Of a stretch of DNA of 64,000 nucleotides, positions 12,301 through 25,201 are shown in pieces. Origin of the DNA: Halictus rubicundus (lineage: Eukaryota; Arthropoda; Insecta; Hymenoptera; Halictidae). The stretch spans positions 9,148,310 through 9,212,309 of the forward strand of contig NC_135152.1 in NCBI RefSeq assembly GCF_050948215.1. Reading direction: 5' to 3'. How positions within the stretch are numbered: the first letter of the stretch is position 1; each line of letters opens with the position of its first letter. The notes beneath the pieces are model-generated. The model ran no database searches. It saw only the letters and a list, made by a program, of their open reading frames with translations, and had not been told where the DNA came from. Both the position numbers and the translations under genes were made by a program.

Positions 12301-14282
12301 TCCCAGCGAATAAAGTAACATACGGAAAAATAAATGAAGAGGAAGCGATCTTACAAGACACCGGGGATACCCGACAGCGGCTATTCCTTACCGTTGTCCT
12401 GGCCCGTAATGATGGATAATGACATAGGATGCGAGTGACCGGTATAAACCTGCGGCACTCGGCGAGAGGACCACGACGACGCCGACTCGTATCATATAAA
12501 ATGGTGAACGGGAAAAAGGAAAGAGAGAAAGGGAGAAGGAAAGTGGCATCCGTTTACCACCGAGATTCCGCTTCACCTGTGCAGATTATACGCGTCGTGT
12601 ACCCAACCGAGCATGCTGTGTTACACGCCGGATGCAAGGTGCGCTGCTGAGTGCCCAACACGGTATATCTGCCCTGTCCTCTTCGACCCAATATCAAGCA
12701 CAGCATCCCTAAACAAGAATTAATCTCGGGAATGTGTCAGAACCGCGCTCGGCTGTTACCTCTGAAAGCTCAATCACCGACTCGATAAAAAGATTTACAA
12801 TTTTCGGGATGCTTCAGATTCGAAACGGTACTCAAACACGGAACACAGGGGGAGGAAAATATAAAAATCACTATGCACCAAATATAACAAACAGATTTCT
12901 CAATCAAATTGCTTGGCGGATTGAAACGAATGCTCCAGACGTGAGGAAACACTTTATACCCAACGTCCTTAACAACCACGCGCCGTAACGATACAGAAAT
13001 TAATAACGAAATTGCCACGAGACAACAGTGGTTCATAACCGTAAACAAAAAGCTGATCGTCGACATTCGTCCGCGGGGAGTTAGTAAGATTCCACTGGTA
13101 GTTCGTTCGAGGTTCCCTGCTTGAGGATTCCAGGCAAGCGCAAACGGTTTTACGGCGCTCCAATAAGTATAATCTAAGGAAGATATTGCCGAGAGTTTAT
13201 TAACGGCGATGGTAAAAAATGGTAACCACGCAATCAATTTTCCTCGAGAAAAATCGATCCCGCAGCAGCGGCGAGCCCGGCAACGGCCTGCGGAGAAAAG
13301 TTTTTCGCTCCTCCCCTTTAAGCACACAACAAGTCGACATCCGCTCGCGCATGTTCGTGATACCGATGATCCTCGCGTTTTATTCTTAATCAACGTGCGC
13401 CGCGATCGTTTCTGGCCAGCCTACCAGTGATTTGCCTGTAGCTTCCACGTCCATCGCGTGTCAGTGAACACGGATCGCGGATAATTGTAGGGTTTTAGTA
13501 CGTAGTAGGCTTCCCCAACAGTTTAACTGATAGAAGGGGGGGGGGGGCTGTTCTTGCAACGATCCTCGGAAACGCGGCTAGTTATTAGCATAAATTTATT
13601 ACTCCCGTTTTAATTAAGAGAAACCTCTCGAACCTCCGTTGTGAAAATAGTTCTATGTACAACCGAACCGCCCAGAGGGTAACACGGTTACATCGTGTCG
13701 GCGCTCGTTTGACACTGATTCCTATAAATAGAACACACGTGTAGATAATAGGGATTGTTTTACAGGGATACCTTTACTTTCCGTTGCCTAGTTCGACTTT
13801 TACGTCTATCAGTTATCGACCACAGAAACTAGGCGTGGATATTGAAAGCAGAATCGCGAGCCACGCCAGCCAAATATAGAGAGCCTGTCGATTACGGTTG
13901 AGAATGTTGTTGTTCGCGTCCGATATTGAAACATCAGGACTTTCAGTTTCTCAAGAATCTGTACTGTTTTAAACTTTATTGTTTAACAATCGAGTATGTT
14001 TGTTTGTTTTTTTTTTTGTTTTTTTGTAAGTTTCTTGATAGTAATCGAGTTTTAGCCGTCGCCTTATTTCGCGCGGATAAAAATGATCCTCGCGATAACA
14101 ACGATGATAAGGTGCGGTAACGTAACGCCGCTAGATTAGCAGATAAAATTCACTCGTTCCTTCCCTACCTCAGAGCGAAATGCGGTCCTGCGAACCAACT
14201 CTATAGCATACTATTGCAGAACGTCTACCCTACACGCCCATTTCTTTATAAGTATCCCAGCTACACGGGACTAGCCAGCATT

Positions 14283-15345
14283 TACATTCACCTGCGCGTA
14301 CTTGGATCGCAGTGCCGCCCGATAATCGTCATTTTGTGTCTCGGTGTCTTTTTAATTGCCGCCGCCGTCGGTTTCTGTAAATTTCAGCCATCAAACAATG
14401 CATTCCATTCGATGCATGTGTTAACGGTATCCAATTCATCACGGCATTGTGGAACATTTCATATTTTAAACTGTCCGATCCGAGAGTTGCAATTGACAGA
14501 AAGTAGCTTGTTGCATCACCCGTTCAAAGCCACCGAATGTTTATTGAAATCTAACGAGTAAAATCGAGAAACAGCACTAACCACCGCTAATTTCAGTTCG
14601 GTATATTAGCCATTAGCTTTTTACGTAAGTTGGAGCAAAGACTATAATGCGTTGTACACTATAATTTCGATGAGAAAACAATTTTAACGAATGTTTTATG
14701 TAACCCTTTTTCGTATTCGATTAAACGAGCAGTTTTTGCGTATCCTACCTAATGGTTCTATAATGTTCTGTAATTTTTGTTTACAAGCTGATTTAATTAT
14801 TATTGCACCACTTTTTCTGTCAACATAATATGGCGACGTTTAATGGGGTAAAGACGCGATCATTGAACCTAACATACGTTAACAACGGGTTAATCGGGTT
14901 TCCAATTATATCTCTAGACATTGGGTACAGCCTCACAGAAGGAATATGAAAAATGACTACAATAAGAATATTTTTCAATAATGTGATAATTGAGAAACTG
15001 ATCGAGAAGTATAAAATGGCTTTCATCGTTTGTTCGAGCACCTTGACCTTTGCCGAAGTTATTAAATCAGAGTCATTACTTTTCATTGGAGCCACATGTT
15101 TACTTAGAACCGTTTCTGTATTGGTTACCACAGATAGCATCGCAGCCGGCCGTTAACATAATACGCTATTATGCGGAATATAGTCTCCACACCCTCTCCT
15201 TTAGAAGTATGTATCGAGGCACGCTGTGCCCGGCGCGTTTGCGTTCACCTGCGGCACGCGAGACTATGCCACCCGATAATCGTCATTTCGCCTCTTAGAT
15301 AGCTTTTTAAAACGGGACCGCTGTCGTCGGTTTCAGCCGATGAAA
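14283..15345. repeat. Pair of diverged direct repeats (14283-14395 and 15233-15345)
   Basis: The two ~110-bp segments share CACCTGCG, CCCGATAATCGTCATTT and GTCGTCGGTTTC/GCCGTCGGTTTC in the same order and spacing, with intervening divergence. They lie about 950 bp apart in direct orientation. They may be an old duplication or two copies of a dispersed repeat. Confidence 0.45.
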
Positions 15346-16248
15346 TTTATTCGTGTCCCGGCGAAAATATCATTGAAAAACCCCGTCGTCAAGCGTCCTA
15401 GCCAACGAATTCATGCGCCGCGCGCGTAACGACGCATACATTTCAGAAACTATGACGGCAGAATGTTGTCAGCGTTCGCGCGACCGCCATTGTACTGTCA
15501 GCCCGCAAAATCGCGAACGACGCTGCCCCGGCGAGCAACGAGCGGCGTCGAGAGACGTCAAAACGACGGCAAGAAACATCCGCATTCCTGGCGAAACGAA
15601 AAATATCACCGTGGATAATTACCGTCGCGCGAATACCAATTTGTTGCTCGATGGCGACGCAAACGCGCGCCCCGCGATCGCGCGTTTTTCCTACGAATTC
15701 GCGAGTACGTGTTTATTTTCCAATTATAAGGCAGACACCGACGTTTTCTTCGTTCCCAATCGGGAAGTTAGGCTCGCAGCGGTCGATCACGCTCGAGCAA
15801 TAACGTCAAATTTCAACAGGTGCCGATCCAACAATGCGTCATAAATATTGCAATAGCCGCGAGAGGACTTCTTATTTATGATGCAGGTGTTCGGTGTTCG
15901 ATTGTCTCAGCCGCTCCGTCGATTTTTCAACTCGCCGATTTATCGATCTTTGATCTCAAACCGCCGTCCCTTGACATTAGAATAATTTTCGATTCGAGCG
16001 GGACACGATGACGTTTCTGATTTTGCAAACTGTATGACGACGATGGTCGTATAAGTCGTCATTAAAACGCGCCACAGTAGTGATTTATTTTATACATTAA
16101 CTGCTTCCTCGAATCGAGGATAATTTAACGTTCTATAAAATACAAGCGTAATTTTGTACTCCGCCTATTTATCGCTTCCGAGATTCATCACTGCATCCTG
16201 TTGTAAAATTTAGTAAAATACGTTTCCCTCCCGATAATTGCTCCTTAA

Positions 16249-16517
16249 CTCTTGCAGCCATTTGGCTCTGTAACCTTCGGACCAGGGACCGTTTTATTAT
16301 CAATTCTTTAAAAATCAATCGCGGGCACCCGAGCTTTCGAAATTTTCAGAATCCCGACCCGATCCCGAGTCAATTTCCCGACCTGTGACCCGCCCCAAAT
16401 TTATATATTCTGATTTCTATTAATGGGTTGCTTTATTCCAATGTAAGTAAAAATAGTATTGCCGTTATTATCACCAAGCAGAAGACTTTGGATGCCACCG
16501 TAACAAAGTGCAAAGGG
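16249..16517. mobile_element. Possible TTAA-flanked element
   Basis: TTAA occurs at 16245-16248 and 16518-16521. The sequence just inside the right TTAA reads TGCAAAGGG, the complement of a CCCTTTGCA terminus, and the left end reads CTCTTGCA, a weak match. The 269-bp interior is non-coding. TTAA targets suggest piggyBac-type insertion. A similar TTAACCCTTTGCACTCGAAG end occurs alone near 1619. The inverted-repeat match is short, so this is tentative. Confidence 0.35.
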
Positions 16518-19500
16518 TTAACAAGAGTTCATCTTATCCCGCGCAGTTTGCACGCCTGTTTTACAGATATCAATTAACACTTACCGCGACCGTCGGCCAC
16601 GAAACGAGCAAAGAAACCTTCGTTAATTAATTTTCCAGCGTTTACTACCGTTCGCTGAAATTCTCGCAAACACAGGCTCGCGGAATGTGGAGCTAGCGGA
16701 ACACCTGCCGCGCGAAAAATTAGCAGGTCGTGCTGTATCTGCTTTTAGGAAGACACTGTGCAAAAGAGGCATCGAGGTCTCCCAAAGAAGTCGAGGAACA
16801 CGACCGGCCCGGCAATAAGGAGGCCTTAACTATTCATTGTTCTGCATAATAGCGGCGGCGTAACGACTATGCCGGACGTAACGGGCGAAGTTATACACCC
16901 TTGGGAAGAATGCAGCAGCCCGCCGCGCCGCGCCGTATCGGTCCGGCGAAAGAACTCGAGCGAGTTAATGTCCCTAATCATGATCGGCTGTAAAATTACA
17001 CCCTTCGAATCGCGAACGAGCGAACGCACGTATTCCGAGCGGCTCGTAAAGCCGGCCCCGAAAGAAAAAAAAAAGGAAGAAAGAATAACAGAGGGAGAAC
17101 TCCTGAACGCGCAGGAAACGCGAATACGCAAGAAAACGCGACCCGGCTCGTTGCTAAAGTATACCGCAAGAAAATGGTAGTTTTATGGGGTCTCGTTTGC
17201 ACGTCGTTTCCTATGGCTACGGACGAAAACGCGACAGAAAAAGCACCGCACACGCGTGTAAATCATTTACGTGCTTACGTAAACCCGCGATCATGTAACC
17301 GGGGAAACGAGTCATTCTGTCGCGTGATTTCTAGTATTCGCACGAAGACGCGATCCCGTCGGAAGTTCATTTTTATCGCGATACTAAAAAAAAAAGGAAT
17401 TTCAAGCCTTAAGTGAACTACTGGCGTCGATGCCGTCCCGCTCAAATTTATACCGACAATTATTTAATGCGTAACACTGTTAACAATTTATCAGCCTATC
17501 TTCCTATCTTTTAAAGGAAGCTTAAAAATCTTGTTTAACACAATCATCCCAAGCGAAATTATCGTTGGCGTTACTGTAGCTGTTGAAGGATCTACTCAAA
17601 GATCCTTAGACTATGTGTTAATAATATAACTGTCTGTGGATTTTATCTCTGTGTCTGTTTCTATTTACCATTTCGATACAGATAAATGTGAATATATTGT
17701 TAAACGTAATTCAATCGAATTATTTAAGAAGTAGGTATATTTTGAATTAAAGTAGCACCCACTGTGACAAATTTGTGATTACTTCGATCTCGTGCGAATT
17801 TTGTCGGATCGATTTGGTTTTTGCAGCTTCGAGAATCCGTCGAAAGCATTCCAGGCGAGTGTCCACGTGAAATTGACACGGTGTATTAACGCGTGGCATG
17901 ATCGTCATGGCAACGGTCGGGGAAAATTTCGATTTCACATATACGGAGAGATAATTGGAGCAATAAGGTCGCCCGGGGGGAAAAAACTCGATAATGCGGG
18001 AGAACTGGTTTTGCCGTCTAACTTTCAATGGCAAGTATGCATGATTTATTGCAACTTCGTTTAAATCTTGCTCCGACCGTGTCCATATACGCGACACGGA
18101 CGAATGGCAAAGCTGTCCATACCCGTATAGGCGAAACCTTGAAATCCTTGCATCGCATTACAAGACCATACCCGTAACACGTACAAGGCAATACGCAACA
18201 GTTTAAGGAATACGCCGCGACCGTGACAATTATTATCCGAAAGATTACGTGTGCAGGTCGTCGAACAACCGTCAATTATTAATAAATTTTCATGGAGAGA
18301 TTGTCTTGTCGGCGGAGGTGGTTGGTACTTTTACGTACAGAGCCCATTATGATTCGAATGACTTTAATCGTGTAGGAAACGACATGTTACACCTTCAATG
18401 TAAAACCATTGCGTGTAACGAGCTTGTAGACTACCCGTAATGTTAAAGTTAAGAAATTGTTTGTTAATTTTCGTGTACATGGCGCTTGTCATTATGCTAC
18501 CTTCTGCTCCGTTTGTTGCTTCAAAAAATTTTAGTATTTTGTTACTTGTAATGCGTATATTTTTCGTAGATTAAGATAAGTTGTCTTGAAAATTTTTATG
18601 GAAGCGAAACCTAGCAGTAAAGCCACCACGTGATAAAATATGTAAAATTGGGATAAAAAAGATTGAGCGCGAAGCAAGGGGGTGTAAATAAATTTTGATT
18701 CGAATAAGGTTGGACAACGTAATTAAGTCGAAATAAATATCAATAATTTTTCTACAGGGTTCCAGTATTAATAACAAACCTGAAGTCATAATCAAAGGAG
18801 AGATTGAAGGTACAGGGGGCTACAAAATGCGCGAACGTCTACGAAATGATTGATTAGAACGAATATTGCGGCGTAATCAATTTTAATGAATAATGATAAG
18901 ATTATCGACTACCCGTACACACGTTTGCAAGCTTCCTGGATTCAAGAGAACAAGAAGAAGACAATAAATCATATTTATTCCATGGCACCGTAGCACCGTG
19001 CAGTCGCGAATTAGAATAATCATCCAACCCGGCGGGGTTAATCTTAATTAAATCTCTCTCGATCATTTAACGTTGCGTGTACATTAATCTTCGAGGCTTC
19101 CTAGACACGATGTCTGACCTTTTATTCTATCACGCCTCTCGCATGTAACCAGCTTCACACGCGGCGAAAATAGATAAACAGTCAGCTCGCAATCTCGTAC
19201 ACAGATCCTCTTATCAAATCAGGTGAATGTAGCTGTACGCTTCGGTGCTTCGCATTAGTTTCTTGAGCCTTTCAGGTGTCTTCCAATATTAAAGTTCTCA
19301 CAAATAAAATCATATCGAAACGGCAAATTATTGTTGGCTGTTGCAGTAAACCTGATATCCTTCGATAATTTAAATAAATAATTCTATTCCGATGTGAAAT
19401 GAAAAGAATGTTTACTTTCACATCTCATGAGCATAGTTCGCTTTTCTTCAAATGGAAGAACAATTGCAACCTACGCTTGCCACAGGTGGGTTAAAATGAA

Positions 19501-20755
19501 TTATTCTTGTAAGTAAAATTAACACGAACAACCCGTAAATCGTTAAATGAATGCTCTGAACACGTTGGTCTCGTACAGTTAACCCCTGGCCACGTTCGCG
19601 GGATTCCTCTTAACAACAGGCTCGACACGTACACGGGCACCATTGGCACCAAGGTTGAAAAAGAATTCTACATTGGCAGCGTTTACATCGCTGGTGCATG
19701 CATATGCATCAGATGTGCCGGACGCTCTCGCAAATTTTAAAATAGCGCGTCTATCCCGCGCGAATCGCGTGCATACACTCTTTAATCGCGATCGGATCGA
19801 CGACGGTATCTAAACCGATAATATCGATCGCCGATCATTAATTCGCTGGATTCTTTAATTTCCACCTTGCTTTTTATTGTAGAAACTTTATTAGCTTCGA
19901 TCTCCATACGAAAATTGTATATTTAAAAAGAAATAGAAAACCCTTTTTTTTTTAATCTACAACGAAAGTCTTTCGACTGTTAATTAACGGCTTCAATTAC
20001 AGAATTGAAAAATTCAGGGAATTGCTATTGAAATAAGGTGCACAGTGAAGTTACTGTAAATTAGTGTTCGTATACAATTTGTTCGGAACCGATTCGATAC
20101 GGTTCTCCAGCGGAAACCGTGATTGTTGATAAACGCTCGGCTAGAATGTCTCCGAAACGGTTTCGCCGTGAGTACAGTTTCAACACGCGTCAGTTACATC
20201 ACATCCTGTATTGTTTCGTGCCGGTGACTACGTACACGCGCGTACAGAAATCATCGAGCAAGGTATTCCGATTCGATCGAGCGACGAAGAGCGAAACGAT
20301 CGGGAAACGTGTGCAGGTTGCGAGTCACCGGGCGTCAAATTCTATTTAACGAACGGGTCTGCCAGCGCCGATAGAAAGCGCGATCACGCGAGTAATTTGC
20401 ACGCGCAGTTAGACGCCTCCTTGAGGGTTCATCGAGTTGGCACACGACACCTCGCATCGACACGCACAGAAACGCATTTCCGCCTTTCTAAGCGAATGTA
20501 AATTAGATGAACACGATTAACCCTGTGGCCGTCGTCCAACCGATACGCGATAACGATCGACGCATGCTTTCGCGCCGTGGGAAATTTTTTTCTCCGCGAA
20601 TCAACTACAACTAAGTATTCCAGACGGTTTTCGCAAACTACGATCGACAGATTCGAACCCCTAACACGTTTGCCTCACACGTTGACCCTTGCCTAACCAA
20701 TACATTTCTTTCCTTTTTATATTCGGGGATAGCTTAAATTAACATAAAACTGCGA

Positions 20756-20958
20756 AACTGCGGATCTCTATGCGAAATGAAGATGTTGCGCATCGATTGC
20801 ATGAAACGGGAACTGCATGAACACTTATTTCTTTTTGTAATATTGTAGTTTGTAATAAGGTACAAATAATACAATCGTATTTTGAAAATTGTCTGATATT
20901 ATCACTGTTTCGTGTTCCGCCTACTCAATATTGTCACACGTGCATAAAATCCGCAGTC
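20756..20958. mobile_element. ~200-bp TIR repeat, copy 1
   Basis: The left end reads ACTGCGGATCTCTATGC and the right end GTGCATAAAATCCGCAGT, so the termini are inverted. A CATCGATTGCA motif lies near the left end and is shared with the copy at 60.7 kb. Copies 2 and 3 (60714-60900, 61427-61619) have the same arrangement of ends. The element is AT-rich, non-coding and MITE-like. Confidence 0.65.
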
Positions 20959-23351
20959 TAATAATTGCAAAGTATTTTGTGTTGATGAACTATGCTCAAA
21001 TTATACAAAAATTATAATGCGATGACCTAGTTTCGTTCTGCCATGTCGCTATACTCAAAGGGAACGCTTTGGTCCCATCAATAATAAAAAATTAAAGTAT
21101 CCTATTATCCAGAATATTACAAAGAAACTGTTTGTATCATTTATTTATGGTCTCAGAATTGGACTAATTTTTGATTGACAACATTTTCCTAATTTTGCCG
21201 TTTTTCTTCAGCTTATTAACAACAAGAGATACATCAAATTAATTGCCCAAGGAAACATGTACGAGATCATTTGTATTGATTCGCAACAGAGTTTCTGCAT
21301 TCGTTACAGACAAACAATTCAGCAAATAACGTATGATAGATAATGGTCCGTGAAACTACGGTTTCGCGAAAAAAATGCGACAAGTTTTGTAGGAATGAAT
21401 ACACGGGTACAACGATCTACAGAAGTTAACTGCATAATGATTAAGATTAAGTAGCTGAACAACTAAGAGGTTTCCCTATGAATTATGTAATCCTGTGACT
21501 CGTTACGGATGCTACTCGGTCCCAGTTAGTCTGACGCGAATGATTGGAGCAATAGGACAATGCAGTCCGACCAGAGTTCATTGTTCGTCAATCCGAGCGA
21601 AGCAGCAAGTCATCTTGCAAACACGTTTCTCCTTTGCATTGAATTATGATCGAAAAATTCTGGCCAATCGAGATTTCTTATTATGCTTCTACGTTGCATC
21701 GAGCTACGGTGAGGCCAGTGAGGAAATAATAAACCCTTTGAACGGTTTCTACTACAATGTTAAAGTATGAATCAAATACGTATCAATCGATTCGCGATGC
21801 CAATTGGCAATTACTTTTGCATTACGAGTGCAGTGTTCTTTAAATTCGATGCTGATGGATTCATCTGTACCGTTAAAGACGCGAATACATCGGATCTGTG
21901 ATTTATGAGACGGTTATAAAATAGTTAGGGAATATAAAATAGTTTAATTTACTATTACGGAGTGAGACATTTCTTCGCTTGATCCTCTGGGTATTTCGAG
22001 CAGTATGTTTAATCTAACAACTGATAGTGTCTTCAGCCTGTACCTTGAAGGATAAATAAATACCTTTTGCATTGCAAAACAGATAGTTGTTTGAAGCTGA
22101 ATTCGATGAAAATTGTAATTTTTGCATGAAAAGTAGGCGCTAGAAAATAACTTCGGAAAGGCACAAGGCCTCCGCGGCGAGCGCATAACACTTTCACAGA
22201 AGCGTTAGAGCAAAGGTCATTCTTCCTCGGCAAATCCAAGACGAGTAACAAAGTTCAAGCATTCACCGTCATAGTACTTGATTTCAGGAGAGTGCAATTG
22301 CCATGCGGCGAACAGGAAACATTGCGAATGTTTCTCTTCTTCTTTTCTTTTTTTCTTTATCGGCGGACAATGCTTCTCCATGGAGAAATCGCGTGAAACA
22401 CCTACCCGAGCCATATTTAAATTTTCCAACAATAAAAATATAGCGTATATTATGTCACGGTCATAGCGAATATATTTAAATAGAATACATTCTATTCACA
22501 TTGCTAATACAGTGCCCATAGGAAGGTCGCGTGTTTCAAAAGTAGCGTCGTGACACACATTGTGCAAGAAGCATAAGCAACACTTTCGATAATTTAAATG
22601 AGCGGCGACATTCAATGCAAATCGTGACGTGGATAAATTCAACCCCGACGGTACCGCGAAACTTTGGACCTCGTGACAAACTTCATCTTGTTGTATAAAA
22701 AAACTCATGCACCGAATGAATGAAAAAGTAATCGAGAAGATTGCTCACAAAGAATAAGATGAGAATTAAACAAACGTTTATCATGAAACAAAGAGTGCAG
22801 TGTTGTAATTACAAAAACCAATCTTTTAAGGCATCAGAAAGAAAAATGGAACAAATCATATGGTTGTAATATATTACCAAGATGACAATTTATTAATGTC
22901 CACCAAAAATGCACCGTTATAATTCCTTCGACATTGGGAATAATAATCGCAAAAACCAATTTCTAGTTAAGAAAAACTGATACGATAAAAAGGGTAACAA
23001 CGTCTTTATATTGTTACTAAAATTGTTATTTCATATTGCATGTATACGATTTATGGAGTACAGTGACCGTAAACATTATACTGCAAGGCAAACCCCTGCA
23101 AGGAATGCATGCAAACAGCAATTAACACCTACGAATTCTTGAAACCAACTTCCAATATGGCGTTATATAGTGGTTTCATTACAAATACTTCACAAAACAA
23201 TCAGTTAGAGTTCACTGAGACATATGAAAATCACAAGAATGCAACATCACGATCACGGTGGTTAATAAATCTGAAATAATCATAGAAAGATAAAAATCGT
23301 GAAAAATGTGCATGCAATAAGATGAAAAGAGTGAAGGAAAAGTAAATGTAC

Positions 23352-23499
23352 CTGTATCGACGCGATGCCGGGCAGTGGTCTCGTTCGCCGGAAGGAGGTC
23401 GTCGTACTCCAGTGTCGTCACATCCTTCGCGTGCACCAGCACGATCACGGTGGTCACCAGCATGAACACCATCGTCACCACCGATCGATCCACCGTCAT
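23352..23499 (-). CDS. Putative first coding exon of a secreted protein
   Basis: An ATG in reasonable context (CACAATGAC) opens a frame of 49 codons plus one base that ends at a good donor (CAG|GTACAT) at 23352. The peptide begins MTVDRSVVTMVFMLVTTVIV and is followed by LVHAKD, which looks like a signal peptide with cleavage after the Ala of VHA. Then comes an acidic segment with one N-glycosylation sequon (NETT). I do not recognise the family. Continuing exons would lie at lower coordinates and were not found, so a long first intron is implied. A TATA box about 1 kb upstream on the same strand supports a real transcription unit. It could also be a chance frame, since only the signal peptide and the donor support it. 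Confidence 0.45.
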
Positions 23500-23690
23500 T
23501 GTGACAGAAAAAGCACGCACGGTTCACCGGGCACGATAAATCCGTCGCGGGACAGAGCACGCGTCCGTTCGATCACATTTTCGAGGGCGATCGGCGCTTC
23601 GTGCGCGAAAGCTCGAAAATCTCGAGCGCTCGAAGCGGGAGGTTCGAATCACGGGGTGGTTTAGGTGCCGGCAGTTCTTGCATATCATTA

Positions 23691-24035
23691 AAACAAATTC
23701 AGGACAGCCTTACAGCAAAAAGCCGGAAGTCCAGGGGAACGGACGGAGACGATCCTGGAACCGTATATCAATCCGCGCACATTGTTTTCCGGTCCTGTGG
23801 CGGCGAGATGCCGGAGAGCTATTCCTTCGAGGGTGCGCAATCGATGCGTGCGCAGATCGACGCGACTGTCGTCGAAACAAATTCGCGACAACTTGATAGT
23901 TTGAAACCAGAAGTCGCGGTGGGCCGATGAAACGATTCCCGGGACCGTGGATCAGTGCGCGCACATTCTTCTCTAGCCTTTGGGGGGCGCGTAATCGATG
24001 CGTGCGCAGATCGAACCGACTGTCATAATCACTGC
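23691..24035. repeat. Two-copy tandem repeat, 184-bp period
   Basis: Unit 1 is 23691-23874 and unit 2 starts at 23875. Both open with AAACAAATTC. Both later contain a CCGGAAGTC/CCAGAAGTC segment, GCGCACATT and AATCGATGCGTGCGCAGATC, in the same order. It lies between the TATA box at 24531 and the signal-peptide exon at 23499, so it may be transcribed as 5' leader or first intron. Confidence 0.65.
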
Positions 24036-24530
24036 GCACGCAGGACCGCGCGCACGGAACGAGTCGAACGTTCACGGGTGAGAAACTCGAGGTCGGTGAA
24101 ACTTCGCGAATCCTCTGTCTTTTGTCGTGGTCGTCGACGTCGTCGTCTCCCACCACCGATCCTCGTTTCCGGTCCCTTCGAAGGGCTGTCAGTCGGCGGA
24201 CACGGCACCCTCGGCAACTGTCACTCGCGCGCACATTACCGGACCCGGCTCGCCGACGCGATAATCAAAACAATTGGCCGGAGCCGCGCGTGCTACCTGT
24301 TTTAAAAGAAGTGTGCGCCTGCCGCACAAGTCCATGCCGCACTGCTAGGCAGCGGTCAGGTGTTTCAAGCAGCCGCCAAGCAACGTCCACGCCATCTGTC
24401 GAACTATCACCGAAACACCTGTCGCACCGCGTGCACACCTCTGCCGCGCTTTTCACGCGCACGCTCCTTACGCCGCGCCGCGTGCACCCTGTCCCACGTG
24501 GCCGTCTCGCTTCATTCATGGGAACAGACA

Positions 24531-24538
24531 CTTTTATA
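24531..24538 (-). promoter_or_regulatory. TATA box (TATAAAAG) on the minus strand
   Basis: TATAAAAG matches the animal TATA consensus. It would place a start site near 24500, upstream of the signal-peptide exon. No other gene nearby would use it. Assignment is inferred from position only. Confidence 0.4.
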
Positions 24539-24779
24539 CTATACACGGAGTAGTATCTCCGTAACTGTCGTATCGTAGTGCCGTCGTAACTGCTTCAATT
24601 GTTTGCTTTATCATACATTATTCACGTTATATATTATATAGAAACATTATACATACAGTTTGTAATCAAAACGAATTGTTCGACTTATCGTCAGGTATGT
24701 TATAGTTTTAAGAATAATTTTTCGAAAATAACGTAACATTGCGAAACGTTGCGAGTTCAACCAGCAACTGTGTCGGAAA

Positions 24780-25193
24780 CAGAGTTGTGCTAATTCAGTT
24801 ACGTTGCAATTCAATTGCACAATTGAATTACATTGTATTTCAATTATATAGTAATTCAACTACTTTCTAACTGAATTACATAATCCAAACCTGTCAATTA
24901 ATTCAATTGCTAATTATTTTAATCAGATGTGTAATTGAAATACAATATAATTTTTCAACCTCTTATTACCTATTACTTTATTATTCTTTAATTTTTTATT
25001 TTAATTTAATTACATCGTAATTCGTAATTGATGTAGTTTAATTGCAAAGTATTTTATAATTGTACTGCATTGCAATTACGAATTACATTGTAATTTAATT
25101 GAATGAAAATTCGAATTGTAAATTAGAATGTGATTCAATTGCTTTGTAATTATAATTTCTGAAGTAATTCAATTGTAATTCTGCACAACTCTG
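24780..25193. mobile_element. hAT-type MITE made of AATTCAATT-like repeats
   Basis: The element begins CAGAGTTGTGC and ends GCACAACTCTG, perfect 11-bp inverted termini. It is flanked by an exact 8-bp direct repeat, GTCGGAAA, at 24772-24779 and 25194-25201. An 8-bp duplication and CAGAG-type ends are diagnostic of the hAT superfamily. The 414-bp interior is low-complexity: permutations of AATTCAATTG, GTAATTACATT and related words in both orientations. No transposase is encoded. Confidence 0.85.
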
Positions 25194-25201
25194 GTCGGAA
25201 A

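Larger units (their letters stand above)
2649..23351. other. Gene-poor stretch, no conserved gene recognised
   Basis: Open frames here are short, or Arg/Ser-rich products of CpG-rich DNA, and none shows a recognisable domain. The longest minus frame (12770-13393) lacks any familiar motif. The stretch holds microsatellites, the local duplications listed separately, a 12-G run at 13536-13547, and scattered inverted repeats such as AAGGATC...GATCCTT at 17586-17607. Introns or distal regulatory DNA of flanking genes, for example the secreted-protein gene at 23.4 kb, could lie here unseen. Confidence 0.5.

Noticed and set aside
12770..13393. 207-codon minus-strand open frame
   Set aside because: No ATG at its start, no domain, mixed hydrophobic runs without a coherent topology, and no splice or promoter context.
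23641..23650. GGTTCGAATC, resembling a tRNA B box
   Set aside because: No A box at the right distance and no cloverleaf or acceptor-stem pairing. A similar GGTTCAAGCC at 25510 also lacks tRNA structure.
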